DNA of 64,000 nucleotides from Adiantum capillus-veneris (GCA_014529385.2 CM043969.1:70063176-70127175); one strand, 5' to 3'; shown: positions 1 through 11,847, counted from the stretch's first letter. Made by a program: numbers and translations. The notes: generated by a model from the sequence alone, not told the origin.

Positions 1-19
1 AAGGCAAAAATAAACTCTC

Positions 20-493
20 TCCTGAACAACTTGAGCTTTATCGCAAGGATAACCGTTGTTTCAAGTGCGGTGAGCAAGGGATGCGTACTGCGCTTGTCCC
101 CAAAAGAACACCCGCCATGAGCCTCCTAGAGCTACCTTGGCCGAAATCCAAGAAGAGGAAGCTCATCACAAATGATCTCCTCTATGCCATGCTTGGGTGA
201 AGGTAAGAGAACGCGATGCTTTTCTTCTCTTTGACCCTGGTTCTACTCACAATTTTATACCCAAAGATTTGGCCACCAAACTAGGCATCCAAGCCTATGA
301 GATGGGAGATGTCCTACCCGCAGATGGTGCTTTCAAGGGGCAAGAAGCTTCAGTCACTCCCTTAATTGGTAAATTGAGGCTCCTTGTCCAAAGCTATGTG
401 GACAAAGAGGACTTCTTTATCTCTCCTCTCAAGCATGAGGATGTAATCCTAGGGGCACCATGGTTTGATTGCATGGCTGCCAATGGTACATAG
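20..493 (+). pseudogene. gypsy gag C-terminus and aspartic protease
   Basis: Near position 60 a CFKCGEQG stretch marks a CCHC zinc knuckle whose later His/Cys are lost by frameshift. From 197 a protease-like domain carries the active-site type motif FDPGSTHNFI, where retrotransposon proteases usually have D-S/T-G-S-T-H-N-F-I. It would cleave the Gag-Pol polyprotein. The frame ends at 493, and the protease-RT linker (about 494-660) is in mixed frames with stops. Confidence 0.85.
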
Positions 494-659
494 ATGCTAA
501 GGAGTTGGGTAACACCATACCCATTGTACATACGCAAGCTTTCAATAAGTCAATAAAGAGCTCTATTTCCGTGTACAGATTTTTGTTAAAGATTCCAAAA
601 TGAACCTAATGCTTTAGCAAAAGAAAATATAAACAATCACAAGGAATAAGAGTTATCCA

Positions 660-1962
660 ATTTTCTCAAGGGGTTCAAAGATGTTTTTATTGACAACATC
701 CCTTGTGAACTACCTCCTAAACAAGGCAATGATGACCATGCAATTGAACTTCTTCCAGGAAGTTCACCGCCTAATAAAACTCCTTATAGAGTTTCTCAAG
801 CTCAACAAGAGGAGATTATACGGCAAGTGCATGAGTTAGTTGAGAAGGGCATGGTTAGGCCTAGCTCATCTCCATTTTGTTCACCCGTGCTATTAGTGCA
901 AAAGAAAGATGGAACATATCAAATGTGTGTCGACTATAGAGCACTAAATAGGATCACTATCAAAAAAAGGTTTCATAGTTGATCAAGACATTGTAAAGAC
1001 CGCATTTCACACTACGTTTGGTCGTTACGAATACATTGTCATGCCTTTTGGCTTGACCAATTCACCAGCCACATTCACCTGCTTGATGGAGAAGCAATTC
1101 AGGCCTCACCGAACATTTACTGAAGTGTTCTTTGATGATATTATCATCCACTCTAATTCACTAGACGAACACAAGCAACACCTCCAGGTAATATTTCAAG
1201 TTCTACGAGAGAATAAACTTTATATTAATCAAAAGGAAAGTGAATTTTTCTTACAAGAGATTCAATATTTAGGTCACATTATCTCTCAAGGTGGATTCCA
1301 AATGGATCCATCAAAGTTAGAAATAATAAAAGGATGGCCTAAACTAAGGAATCTTCATGAACTAAGCAGCTTTATAGGTATGTGTGCATACTATAGATGT
1401 TTCATAGAAAAGTTCTCACTAATAGCAGGACCATTACATGACCTAACAAAGAAAAATGTCAGGTATACATGGTCTACCAAGGAGAACAATGCTTTCAAAA
1501 AGCTTATCTCTCAACCTGTACTTACCCTGCCGGATCTCTCAAAGCCATTTGAGGTCCAATGTGACGGTTGTGGTAATTGCCTTGGAGCTGCTTTGCTCCA
1601 AGAAGGGCATGCCATAGCCTATGAAAGTCGAAGGCTCGACCCTGTTGAGCAATCTCTAGGCATATATGAAAAGGAACTCCTCACAGTTCTACATGCCTTA
1701 GACTCATGGAAGCACTATTTATTGGGGACTCATTTCATTCTGCGAATGGATCACCAAAGTCTTAAGTACTTCATGACGCAGACCAAGATTTCCGACAAAC
1801 AAATGAGGTGGACAAATTTCCTTTTGCAATTTCATTTTCATATTGCTCACATTGTTGGCAAGCATAATCAAGTAGCCGATGCACTCTCAAGACAGCCGAG
1901 AGTGAATGCGGTTTCCATAGCAACTCACAATGATCTATCTTCTATGATATTATGCTATTGAT
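660..1962 (+). pseudogene. gypsy reverse transcriptase and RNase H, internally deleted
   Basis: The first RT part (about 668-972) shows the fingers region ending in CVDYRALNRIT. The reading then jumps within a few codons to a KTAFHT-like stretch and to MPFGLTNSPATF. The segment that normally holds the first catalytic Asp (the DLRSGYHQI motif) is missing, a loss of roughly 40-45 codons. The downstream part (1,041-1,961) keeps FDDIIIHS, the variant of the YFDD active site, and an RNase H with DGCGNCLGAALLQ and DHQSLKYF motifs. The enzyme would convert element RNA to cDNA, but this copy cannot be active. Confidence 0.93.
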
Positions 1963-1974
1963 CCCGATTTTAGA

Positions 1975-3380
1975 GATGTGATTTCAACCCTTGCACTAGG
2001 GAAGAAAGAGGAACCATTTACTTTACAAGATGGTTATCTTCTCTATGGCAATAGACTATGCGTTACTAACTCACTACGTGAGAAAGTAATGTATGAATCT
2101 CATGCTCCTCCTTATGCAGACATAGAGGGATTTGATCTACCCTAAAAGGGATTGAAACATATTTCTATTAGCCTACCATGAAAGCAAACATACAAGAGTA
2201 TGTTTCTAAATGTGTGGTATGCCAAAAGACGAAGTTTGATGGAGGGAAGCAACCTAGATTGCTTCAACCTTTGCCAATCCCTAATTCACCATGGGAGAGC
2301 ATATCCATAGATTTTATCTTTGGATTGCCTAAGTCTATCCATGGGAATACGGGAATATGGACGACAGTAGACATGTTCAACAAACAAGCTCATTTTATAC
2401 CTCTCAAAAAGACTATCAAAGCCCATCAAATGGCAACCCTCTTCATATCACAAATCTTCAAGTACCATGGCTTGCCAATGTCCATAGTGTCTGATAGAAA
2501 TCCTAGAATGACCAGTAACTTCTGGAAGGGTCTCTTTGAGAATTTAGGGACAAGGCTGAACTTCTCTTCGGCCTATCACCCGCAAACGGATGGCCAAAGT
2601 GAAATAGCTAACCTAACAAATCTTGATCTACTAAAAGACTATGTAACGGAAGTAGATCAAAGGTCCCAATGGGAGAAGTACTTACCCTTAGTGGAGTATG
2701 CCTACAATAACACTGTACATACTTCCACGGGAAAAGCACCTTTCGAGGTAATTGAGGGAAGATCAAACAGTCCCCTACTACTTAAGGTATACGGAAAGAT
2801 CTTCGCTGCAGATAGTATAGCCGAGACGTACAAGAATCTTTCCAAAAGATTAAGGATGCTATCTCTACCTCATAGCAAAGGCAAAAGGCTACTGCTGATC
2901 GATAAGCACAAAAGAGCCCAAGCCTTTAAAGAAAATGATTGGGTCTTACTTAAATTTTCCAAGGCTCGATTAAGGCACACGACGGACAAGAATCCTATTG
3001 GACACCAAAAGTACTATGCTAAGTTAGAAAAAAGGTACTATGGTCCCTTCCAGATTCTTAGACCAATCAATGAGATGGACTATCAACTCAAGTTGCCCAG
3101 CCATTGGCTCATACACAATGCTTTTTATGTGAGCCTACTAAAGCCTTACAAAGGAGAGCCACCTCAAGAACCAACTATTGAAGACCCACCGGAGATCGGG
3201 GACCAAGAAGAGGTGCTACAGCTTGAGTCCATTCTCTGACATGAAGACAAGGTATTAAGAGGTGGTAAGACTATCCGATGATATCTTATTAAATTTAAGA
3301 ATTATCCTTTTGAAGATGCTAGATGGATGCAAGGCATACAATTAAAGGATAACCTAAACTTTGCCAATGCTTACAATGCT
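1975..3380 (+). pseudogene. gypsy integrase with chromodomain
   Basis: An H2C2 zinc-binding region (about 2,095-2,240, ending CVVCQKTK) precedes the catalytic core. The core aspartates lie in DFIFGLPKS and SDRNPRMTS, and the glutamate in HPQTDGQSE, so the DDE triad is still visible. After the stop at 3,238-3,240 a chromodomain continues (VLRGGKTIR, stop, YLIKFKNYPFEDARWMQ), a feature of chromoviruses that read histone marks. There are several stops and a small loss after the glutamate motif. The integrase would insert the cDNA copy. Confidence 0.9.
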
Positions 3381-3430
3381 TCCAGGCTAGAGTAAGCAAA
3401 TGTATAAATGTTTAAAATGAACAATTTTTT

Positions 3431-3749
3431 TGTCTTATAAGACTCTCTTTTTCTTTATCGTGCACAAAAATGAAGTAGTATGCATGCTTAAAATCAAGCT
3501 TGCGGAGACGAAGTCTCCCAAACACCAAGTAGAGCTTGTCACTCTACTATGGAAGATTGATAGGACTAATGTGCAGACATGCTTGCGGAAGCTTAGGCTC
3601 TCAAGCGCCAAATGGACTAGTCATCCATTTTGGAACGATGTCATAGGGTAAGATAGGGATCCTCTACCCGCTAGAAAAAGGACTAATGAATAGGCTTTAT
3701 CTTCTCAACCCCATAGTCGAGGACGACTATGATTTCAAGAGAGAGGTAG
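3431..3749 (+). other. gypsy 3' untranslated region and polypurine tract
   Basis: No gene is seen here. The stretch ends in a purine-rich run (caagagagaggtag, about 3,736-3,749) directly before TGTCATAAAA. That is what a plus-strand priming polypurine tract next to a 3' LTR would look like. Confidence 0.5.
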
Positions 3750-4127
3750 TGTCATAAAAACTAATATCTAATTCTCCTAAATGATTTTCTCATGTTAAAC
3801 TGATCATTTAATATGGGAAAGTACCGGGGGAGAAAAGCTAGAATAATGGTTAAGCTGGTAGACCGGCCACAGTAGGGATCCAAAGAAGGGAAAATAGGGA
3901 TCCAAAGGGGGGGCCATCTGCAAAAGAGCAATGTGCAACGGGCTTTAAAGACCCTAAGGTTCATCCCATTAAGACTTCCAAAATGCTAAGGTTCCAAAAT
4001 TCAAAGGTTGAGTCCAGTGGTCAAGCTTAGGAAAATTGGATGCTTTGTGTGTGTACAAAAAGTCTTCAATGATTCTACATTGGAGGGGCTGAGCCTTGCA
4101 AGTAGGGGATGAGAGAGAAACACACGT

Positions 4128-4129
<2 letters not shown>

Positions 4130-4203
<74 letters not shown>
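4130..4203. repeat. (CA)n microsatellite
   Basis: About 37 uninterrupted CA units inside the candidate gypsy LTR. Confidence 0.97.
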
Positions 4204-4207
<4 letters not shown>

Positions 4208-4268
4208 TCACAAGCTCCCTTTACACAAAGAGAACGAGGGACACATGTCAGCTCCCTAGCACAGATGC

Positions 4269-4333
4269 TATTGGAATCCTATTGGATAGCCATGGAGGTG
4301 CACTCAAATCCTATTGGATAGCCATGGAGGTGG
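4269..4333. repeat. Direct tandem repeat, about 32 bp x 2
   Basis: The unit AATCCTATTGGATAGCCATG followed by GAGGTG occurs twice in tandem. Diverged relatives sit at about 4,482 and 4,605. Each carries ATTGG, the reverse of a CCAAT box, and CCAATG motifs follow nearby. Confidence 0.85.
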
Positions 4334-5450
4334 ATCAATGAGAATTAGGCTAGAGTAAATCTAGTTTAATTCATGTAAAAGCACTTAATAAAAGAACCAA
4401 TAAGAATTAATCTCTCTAGAAGACTATTGGACACTCTCCCAAGAGGTCCAATGAGCATTCAACAACCCAATGGCTTGCCTGATTCCTATTGGCTAGGAGA
4501 CAAAGGGGTCCAATGAGAGTTTAGTTGCATTATTTAATTAGCTAAATATCTCACAAAAGAGGAAAGGGGGACACATGTCAGAAGACTATCACTTATGCTC
4601 CTTAAATCCTATTGGCTAAGCCTGGAGGGGTCCAATGGGAAGCCAGCAAGAGGAAATAGCATAATGGGTCGACCAAGAGAGAGAGAGGGCTGAATTTCGC
4701 AAGTCATTATTCCACACACACTCACACTAGCTCATGTGTGAAGCAAGAAGACTCTCTCTCTCTCTCTCCTTCTCTCTCTCCTTCTCAAGCTTTAATGGAA
4801 AGCTTATTACCTACTCCAAGCTTGTGAAAAGGGAGGCCTACACCAACAACTCTTGGCTTTGTGATGCAAATTCAACCAAGAGACAAGCTTCAATGCATGC
4901 TCATATCCTCTACCATGCTAATTACTAAGCTATGCTATGCTAATACGAGTGATTATGTGAGGAGATGTACATCTTTCTCGTAAGACTACTCCTTCTTTCT
5001 CTCAATCTATTCTCATACCCTATTAGCTCTCACGATCTTCAAAAGTGTGTGAGGACTTGGGTCTGAGACCGTGCGGGAATCAATGTTGTGTTTTAAAGTG
5101 TTTGCTAGTGCTTGAAGCTCCCATCTTCATTGCACTAGCTAGTTATTGAAGGAACACGAAGAATTGTATTGTAAAATGTCTCAATTGATGGGGAAAACCT
5201 ATAATACGAAGCCTTTTGGAGGGGGGACTAGCTCCATATAAATCCGGTCCTCAACTGTTGTCAATAGCTTAATTTCTCTCTCTTTTGAAGTATTGCTCAT
5301 GCCTATCTAACTAGTTATGTTTTTTGTTGCTCTCTCCACCCAAGCACTCTTGCTATGCTCATTAGGAATCTATTCTAATGAAATACTCACTATGTCTATG
5401 CTATTTTCCGCTACACACAAGTTACTAGGCCATTAAATGTTACACCAATT

Positions 5451-5737
5451 GTTGGAATTAGAGTTGTAAAAAAACACACACATCTTACGGAAGAAGAAGG
5501 AAGCTCAAGGCACACAATAGAGAGTGTTTTACTTAGTGTGCAATGGAAAGATAGATAACCTTAGAACGATGGGTGTATATACAATGCACGAGGAAAAAAA
5601 CCTCCTAAAGAAGAAAAAAATACCACAACGGTTCTAAGTGTGTTCACACACATCACTACCACATGTATGTGGCAACATGTAATTATCCCACGAACGCACA
5701 TTATATAGGGGATTTTGGATAGTGCACCCCCCAAGTA
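5451..5737. other. Intervening sequence, no gene
   Basis: A+T-rich sequence between the gypsy LTR candidate and the copia fragment. No domain or RNA gene could be recognised. Confidence 0.5.
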
Positions 5738-6020
5738 GTGCAATCAGAATATATTGATGCTCTTATAGAAAAGGAAACATGGACTTTACATGATTTGCCT
5801 CCCAAAAAAAAGGCCATTGGTACAAATTGGGTGTACAAGGTGATATGTATGCCGGATGGCGAGATTGATCTCTATAAGGTTAGACTTGTTCCAAAATGTT
5901 ATACACAGCAAAAAGACATTGACTATGAAAAGACTTTTTCTCCCACTTGTTGTATGACTATTGTGCATCTTCTATGTGCATTGGTAGATCATTTTTGATG
6001 GAATGTATATCAATCAGACA
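5738..6020 (+). pseudogene. Ty1/copia reverse transcriptase N-terminal fragment
   Basis: The translation has the signature order of the copia RT (RVT_2): LPPKKKAIGTNWVYK, then a DG, then KVRLVPKCYTQQ, DYEKTFSP, and, after a TGA stop at 5,996-5,998, WNVYQSDI in place of WNVYQMDV. Only about 95 residues remain and the catalytic part is absent. The homology ends close to where GCGGTAAT-rich CACTA sequence begins, so the fragment was probably truncated by that insertion. Confidence 0.88.
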
Positions 6021-6034
6021 TTCACTATGACATT

Positions 6035-6235
6035 TGGAGCACATTACCGCTTAGATAGACGCACAAAAACAAAGGAAAAGTTCAAGTCAAAAAATCTCAG
6101 AGGCAGTAATGCTAGAGTCAATGCTCGCGGTAATGGTCCTTCAACAATGCGCGCGGTAATCGGTCCGGCTATATTTCCGCGCTTATTTCCGTGGGATTTA
6201 CCGTAAGAATTACCGCAACCATTACCGCGCACGCG
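6035..6235. repeat. Left subterminal repeat cluster (GCGGTAAT)
   Basis: At least six copies of TACCGC/GCGGTAA in both orientations occur within 200 bp. In CACTA elements such subterminal arrays bind the element-encoded TNPA-type protein and are needed for excision. Confidence 0.75.
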
Positions 6236-6256
6236 AGTATTTTTTAAAAAAAGTAG

Positions 6257-6301
6257 ATGACCATTTGGATGGTCCTTGGTAGGACCCATCCAAATGGTCA
6301 T
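6257..6301. repeat. Hairpin, about 20-bp arms
   Basis: ATGACCATTTGGATGG and its reverse complement flank a 13-base centre, and the arms extend further with one bulge. The placement just inside the subterminal repeats, next to a T6A7 run, matches similar hairpins in the two CACTA copies further right. Confidence 0.9.
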
Positions 6302-6360
6302 TTGCCTTTTTTTTCCTATACATTTAATAAATAAAAAAACAACAATTTCATTGCACAAAA

Positions 6361-6561
6361 ACTTTGGGCCAAAATCAAATGTTTAATTATATTGGAGAAA
6401 CTGTTCATTACAAAATTGCCCAAATAGGCGATGCATGGCGGCTATACAACTGTGGCCAAATGAAGACTTTGAGCCAAAATCAAGTGTTTAATTATATTGG
6501 ATATTACAAAATTGCCCAGATAGGCGATACATGGGGGCTATACAACTGTGGCCAAAAGAAG
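6361..6561. repeat. Tandem duplication of about 100 bp
   Basis: Unit 1 (6,361-6,465) and unit 2 (6,466-6,561) are near-identical. Each runs from ACTTTG.GCCAAAATCAA to ACTGTGGCCAAA. Unit 2 lacks about 9 bp. It lies in what would be the 3' region of the minus-strand gene. Confidence 0.9.
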
Positions 6562-7095
6562 ACGGGCCCAAAAACAATGCCACTACCTCGACGAGAGCGT
6601 GAGCCACCACTACGGGAAGAGCGCTGGCCACCCAAAGAGCGCTAGCCCGAGCTCGAACCGCTGGGTGGTGTAGGCGACGGATAACTCGACGGTGCGGGCC
6701 TGGATTACTGTGAATGCAAGGTGGAGGGAGCTGCGGGTGACGGGAAAGTCGAGGGTAAGGTGGAGGGAGGCCCATTGGGAGGCACACTCTGCACGATCGG
6801 AGTGTCGAAGCCCGATGTCGCAAGTGGTGAGAGCCCATAGGTAGCCAACTATGCTGGTGTGTACCGCCCTAGAAGACTCTGCTACGAGGATAGCCACTCT
6901 ACCTGGGCACGGTATGTATGCCCTCTCGAGGTCGGGGTCGTGTACTCTATCTCGGAACCATCGAAAGTCGAAGGCGGATTGTGACTGGTGGGAGGAAGAC
7001 TGCGAGTAGTAAGCATCACAAGAGTCCTCGTAAGAGAGGCCCTCGGCGAGGAAGTCCTCTATGGATCGATAGCGGGGTGTGGAAGAGGATGCCAT
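6562..7095 (-). pseudogene. Probable second CACTA gene, N-terminal part
   Basis: An open frame of about 160 codons starts at ATG 7,095 (MASSSTPRYRSIEDFLAEGL) and is rich in Ser, Arg and Ala. Strand, position between the (GT)n tract and the subterminal repeats, and a leader at about 8,150-8,050 on the minus strand all match the place of the second, Transposase_24-like gene in the CACTA copies at 24-26 and 39-40 kb. Its sequence is too different to prove homology, and the Transposase_24 core itself is not seen. Inference from position only. Confidence 0.45.
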
Positions 7096-7389
7096 ATCCT
7101 ACAATTTCACAAAAAAAGGGACCCTCATTAACATTGGATTCTAGTCAAAGTGAGATTCTTTATTGCATAGGCTTCCTCCCCGCATAGGATTCCTTTTATC
7201 TCCTATTTAGGAAATGGTTTGTGTGCTTATTTTTTTTGCATCCATTTAGTGTGTGTGTGTGTGTGTGTGTGTGCTTCTAATTAATCTATTGTGTGTGTGC
7301 GTTAGTGTGTGGCAAAGAAATTAATCTAGAGTGTGTGTGTTGGACCTTAATCTACCGTTGGGCTTCTAGGTGACCATTGGGGTATCAAT

Positions 7390-7815
7390 CAACATCATCA
7401 CACACTATTTTGTGCACAATCACACACTAATGCCCGCATTAGTGTGTGTGTATAATGCTTGCACACACTAATGCTTGCATTAGGGTGTGCTTGTGCATGC
7501 ATTAGTGTGTGCTTGTAACGCATGCACAAGTACACCCTAATGCAAGCATTAGTGTGTGCTTGTAACGCATCCACGCACCAATGCGGGCATTAATGTGTGA
7601 TTGTGCACAAAATAGTGTGTGAAAACACATTAATTTGTGCACAATCACACACTAATGCAAGCATTAGTGTGCGTGTATAATGCTTGCACACACTAATGCT
7701 TACATTAGTGTGTGCTTGTAACGCATGCACGCACTAATGCGGGCATTAGTGTGTGTATAATGCATGCACACACTAATGCAAGCATTAGTGTGTGATTGTG
7801 CACAAAATAGTGTGT
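7390..7815. repeat. Array of palindromes built from CACTAATGC/GCATTAGTG
   Basis: About eight copies of a short palindrome, CACACTAATG then a 4-6-base centre then CATTAGTGTG, follow each other. They are joined by TGTATAATGCTTG or CTTGTAACGCATGCA linkers. On a larger scale two blocks (about 7,400-7,622 and 7,630-7,815) are each bounded by TGTGCACAATCACACACTAA and its inverse. This gives palindromes inside palindromes. The block sits in the likely 5' intron of the minus-strand CACTA gene. Confidence 0.92.
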
Positions 7816-7975
7816 GTGTGTGTGCATGTGTGTACAATGTGTGTGCATGTGTGTACATGTTAGTGCATGTGTGTGTATGCATTGTGTGTGTGTGTGTGTG
7901 TGTGCAATGTGTATGCATTGTGTGTGTGTGCATGTGTGTACAATGTGTGTGTGCATGTGTGTGTGTGTATGTGTA

Positions 7976-8018
<43 letters not shown>
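7816..8018. repeat. (GT)n-rich tract
   Basis: Imperfect GT repeats with GCATGTGTGTAC interruptions, followed by a pure (GT) run at about 7,983-8,014. Confidence 0.95.
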
Positions 8019-8261
8019 AAGAACGAGAAGAAAGAGAGAGAGTTCAAGCACTTACAATCGTGACCTCGATCGCTTGGATATGGTGGGGATGGAGATGAAG
8101 AGAGTAATAGAGGTTGGAGATGGAGAGGGAGAGGGAGAGAGAGCTTGGAGATGGAGAGGGAAACAGGCCCGCACAGAAGAGGAGCTCGTTTTTGAATTTT
8201 TGGCATTCAATTTCATGGGGGCACGCAAGTGTCCCCTTTATATAAAAAACTTTGCTGGAAA

Positions 8262-8325
8262 TTTTACCGCGCGTATTACCGCGCCTGCTCTCGTGTGTAT
8301 TACCGCGCGTATTACCGTGAAAATC
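8262..8325. promoter_or_regulatory. Central GCGGTAAT repeat cluster, possible divergent promoter
   Basis: Four ATTACCGC(GCG) copies lie between the minus-strand leader and the plus-strand transposase start at 8,476. A TATATAAA motif is at 8,239-8,246. The cluster could be an internal regulatory array, or the outer ends of two elements that meet here. Confidence 0.5.
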
Positions 8326-8475
8326 TTTGATGAGACATTAAGGTTACGCCGACTGCATGACCTCTTGTACCCACCTCTTTACCTTACAGTCCCCTCTATC
8401 TTTAATGAGTGTCAGTCATGTCAGTACCAACATTCTTGATTCTTCTTTTTCTTATTTAATTTTTTCTTATTCAGT

Positions 8476-11400
8476 GTGTGGTCGTGTGTGCAGGTCGATT
8501 GGGATGACGTGGGTCCGCCGATTGGCGCGAAACGAACTCGATGGTTGAGCGAGCGACTACCATGTCCATGTACGTGGTGTAAGCGTACGATTGCACGGCT
8601 TCGGCGTATATGCTTGGCTCACGTGGATGATTATGGACTATGGGACGATCCGAGAAAACGCGCTCAAATGGAAACTAGCGATCCGAGGGTTTTGGCATCC
8701 ATTGATGTCGCTCCCCATTGGAGTGTGATCGGGGGCGGAGGTAGGAGGAGGACGAAAGAGCGATTGCGCCAGGAAGCAATCATGGGAGGGGGGTCACACC
8801 CGCCGTCCGATGTGGGTGGATCCACACGAGCGCATGCGTATCCTACATCCACCACATATGGGGATCTCCCCACCACCCGCCCCACATGGAGGTGGAGGAA
8901 GATCATTTGCACAATATGGTTGAGGATCTTCTTGCACATGAGGCGGCGAATGAGTGTGAGCCTGAGTGTGCATGTGAAGAAGCCGCCCAAAAAACCAAAG
9001 ATTCATTGCTAGAGGCAGCACACACCGCTCTTTACGAGGGATGCTCCTACTCCATATTACGAGCGTCTCTTGAGATCTTGAATATTCAAGCAATGTTTGG
9101 ATGGAGCAATGCAAGGGTCGATGCACTATTGAGGTACGTTTAAGTGTAATAAGTGTTAGTTGTGAGTTTTTTTCGTGGTTATATGCAATAATGAGTGTTC
9201 TTTAATTATGTCATAGGCTATTAGGCAAGATGATGCCTAAAGGAAATCATCTTCCAGAAAATCGAAGGAAGGCACAACAGGTGGTGACAGGGCTTGGGAT
9301 GGACTATGATCGCATACATGCATGTGTCAATGATTGCGTGCTATTCCGCAATGAACATGCAGGGCTTGATGCTTGCCCCGAGTGTGGAGAATCAAGGTAC
9401 AAAGAGGGAATGCAAGGAACCACAATACCTCGCAAGGTTCTTCATCATTTCCCCCTCATTCCCCGCATCAAGCACATGTTCAGCACCAAAGGAACAAGCG
9501 AGCTTCTTACATGGCATATGATAAATCGCTCCATCGATGGGGTTATGAGAGTGCCGGCTGACTCGCCGGCATGGCAACACATTGAGCAGACATGGCCGGA
9601 GTTTAGAGAAGAGCCTCGTCACTTGAGGCTTGGTCTGGCTAGTGATGGGGTAAACCCATTTGGGCATCGGTCTACCTCATGGAGTACTTGGCCAGTGGTT
9701 GTTGTGAACTACAACATTCCACCATGGGAGTCAACCAAGAAGGGGAACATTTTGCTCTCTCTCCTAGTCCCAGGAAAACACAAGGTGAAGAACATGGATG
9801 TTTATTTAGCACTTTTGATTGAAGAGCTTCAAGAGCTATGGAACGGCATAGATGTTTTTGATGTATCAAGACCACTTCGTGATCGGCGCACAATGATCAA
9901 GTGCATTCTCATGTGGACCATGCATGGTTACCCCGGGCTTGGAGAGATTTCTGGTAAGCTTATACTTTGTGACGCTCTTTAATGTATTTGCATTGGTCAC
10001 TTATATGCGGTTATGTCTTTTGTTTTTGTAAGACTATTGACATCTGGACATAGTGCATGCCCAACTTGTGGACCCTCACTCGTGACAGAGAGACCCTCTC
10101 TACTTGGTAAGGTGATCTACCCCAATAACCATCGCTTCTTGCCGCCCACACATCGATCTTATGCTCCACCGTGCAATGGGATGGAGCCACTCCATTGGAC
10201 CATGGCCGATTGAGCAAGACATTGGAACGAGCATCACAACACATTGCCTCCTCCCAACGATCCACCTAGGGGTATGTCTAGGTACTCTATTTTCTTATCA
10301 CTACCCTATTGGGCTTCATTGAAAATCCAACACCTATTGGATCCAATGCATGTGTTCAAAAATGTTGGGCAAGCTATATGGGATCACATAGTAGGCAAGA
10401 AAGATTCATTGCGGGCTAGAGAGGACATGAGGGCCATAAGGAGGCTCCCTCCTTCGGCCACACCTCGCATGGGGCCTCGGGGGAAGATGGTTCTTCCAAA
10501 GGCACCTTGGATTCTATCAAGGGTGGATCAAGAGCGGATGAAACAAGTCATTGCATCCATCCGTACTCCAACAGGTTATATGCGTTCGCTCAAGGGTGCC
10601 TTCACTAAAACTAAGAAAGGAGGATCCACACAACTGTATGGGCTCAAATCCCATGATTGGCACAAGATTCTTCAGGTAATGTGTGTGTGTGTGTATGTGT
10701 GTGTATATGTGAGTGTGTGTGTGTATGTGGCTTAGGGTTCTGGATACTAATAAGTCTTTTTGTTTGTGCAATAGTTTGTGCTTCCAATTATCATTAGTGG
10801 ATTTGCGGATACGAAGGTAAAGGCTGCAATATTCAAGGTGGGAGAAGTTGTCAGGTATAGCACATTTGATCCTCCCTCCTAAACTTTACTTTGAAGACTA
10901 ACTTTACTATGAAGATTATGAAGGGTTTTTTGGTTACAGGTTTGTGAGTTCCAAAGAAATCGAAGTTTCAGCCATTCCAACAGCTCGACTTCTAGCGATT
11001 GAAGCAACTTGTGCTATTGAGGATGCATTCCCACGTTCTTTCCTTGTTAGCCAAGTTCACATATTGCTCCATCTTGTTGAGGAGATAGCCATTTGTGGTG
11101 TGGTTCACTCCAGGTGGATGTTCTTTCTTGAGAGGTTCCTAAAGACCTTGAAAGACTTTGTAAGGCTACGATCACAACCAGAGGTATTCATCGATCTTAA
11201 GCTTTAAACCTTATTAGGATTGGATTGTATTCACAACGCTTTTTATTGGTTACTTTAATCACTAATGGTTTCATGTGTTCAAGCAAGCATGACAGAGGGT
11301 TGGATTGTACAAGAGGCTTTTGTGTATGTCTCTCAATATCTTTTCACAATAGACCCATCATTGCCTCGTTTAAAGACGGAGGAAGAGGATCCAAAAAAAC

Positions 11401-11788
11401 ACGCAAACATTCCAAGTGGGAAAGGTTCTCTCTTGATTTTGGATAGGGAATTTCAAGCCATAGTCAACAACCATTGTCTACTCAATGCTCCCATCATGGG
11501 CAAATGGGTGGATATGTATGTGGAGGTGCATACAATGAGAGAAAGGGAGAGGGAAGCATGGAAGAGGTCGCATGGCGGTAGGCGAGCACCTCCCTTTCCT
11601 AAAGAGCTTACCAAATACACTGATCTAATTCCAGTTGGGTGGATACACAATGCCATGACCAAGGCCAAGGCACAAGGAGAACCAATAAGCCCTAAAGAAT
11701 GGGAGTACGCGCGAGGATGTCTACCAAGGGTAATATACTCAATGTGTTTAGTGTGTATGTGCGAGTGTGTGTGTGTATGTGTATGTGT

Positions 11789-11847
<59 letters not shown>

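Larger units (their letters stand above)
1..3430 (+). mobile_element. Degenerate Ty3/gypsy chromovirus internal region
   Basis: A run of gag zinc knuckle, protease, reverse transcriptase, RNase H, integrase and a C-terminal chromodomain is readable in order on the plus strand, which is the Ty3/gypsy order. The chromodomain after the integrase points to the chromovirus group, known to target heterochromatin. The reading frame is broken many times, the RT core has an internal deletion, and the 5' LTR and most of gag lie outside the window. It cannot be autonomous. The 3' LTR candidate starts at 3,750. Confidence 0.93.
3750..5450 (+). mobile_element. Candidate 3' LTR of the gypsy element
   Basis: The sequence starts TGTCATAAAAACTAA straight after a polypurine tract. 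It holds a (CA)n tract, CT-rich leader-like sequence and a leader-like region near 5,170-5,270, and ends near a TTACA at about 5,450. Both ends fit TG...CA. The right boundary is not proven because no second LTR is in the window. The region has several CCTATTGG/CCAATG motifs and a 32-bp direct repeat (4,269-4,333). Confidence 0.5.

Noticed and set aside
4001-4341. Open frames made of CVCVCV or THTHTH
   Set aside because: They are the (CA)n microsatellite read in frame; no start context or domain.
7700-8206. Long HTHTHT and CVCVCV open frames
   Set aside because: Translation of the palindromic array and (GT)n tract; not protein genes.
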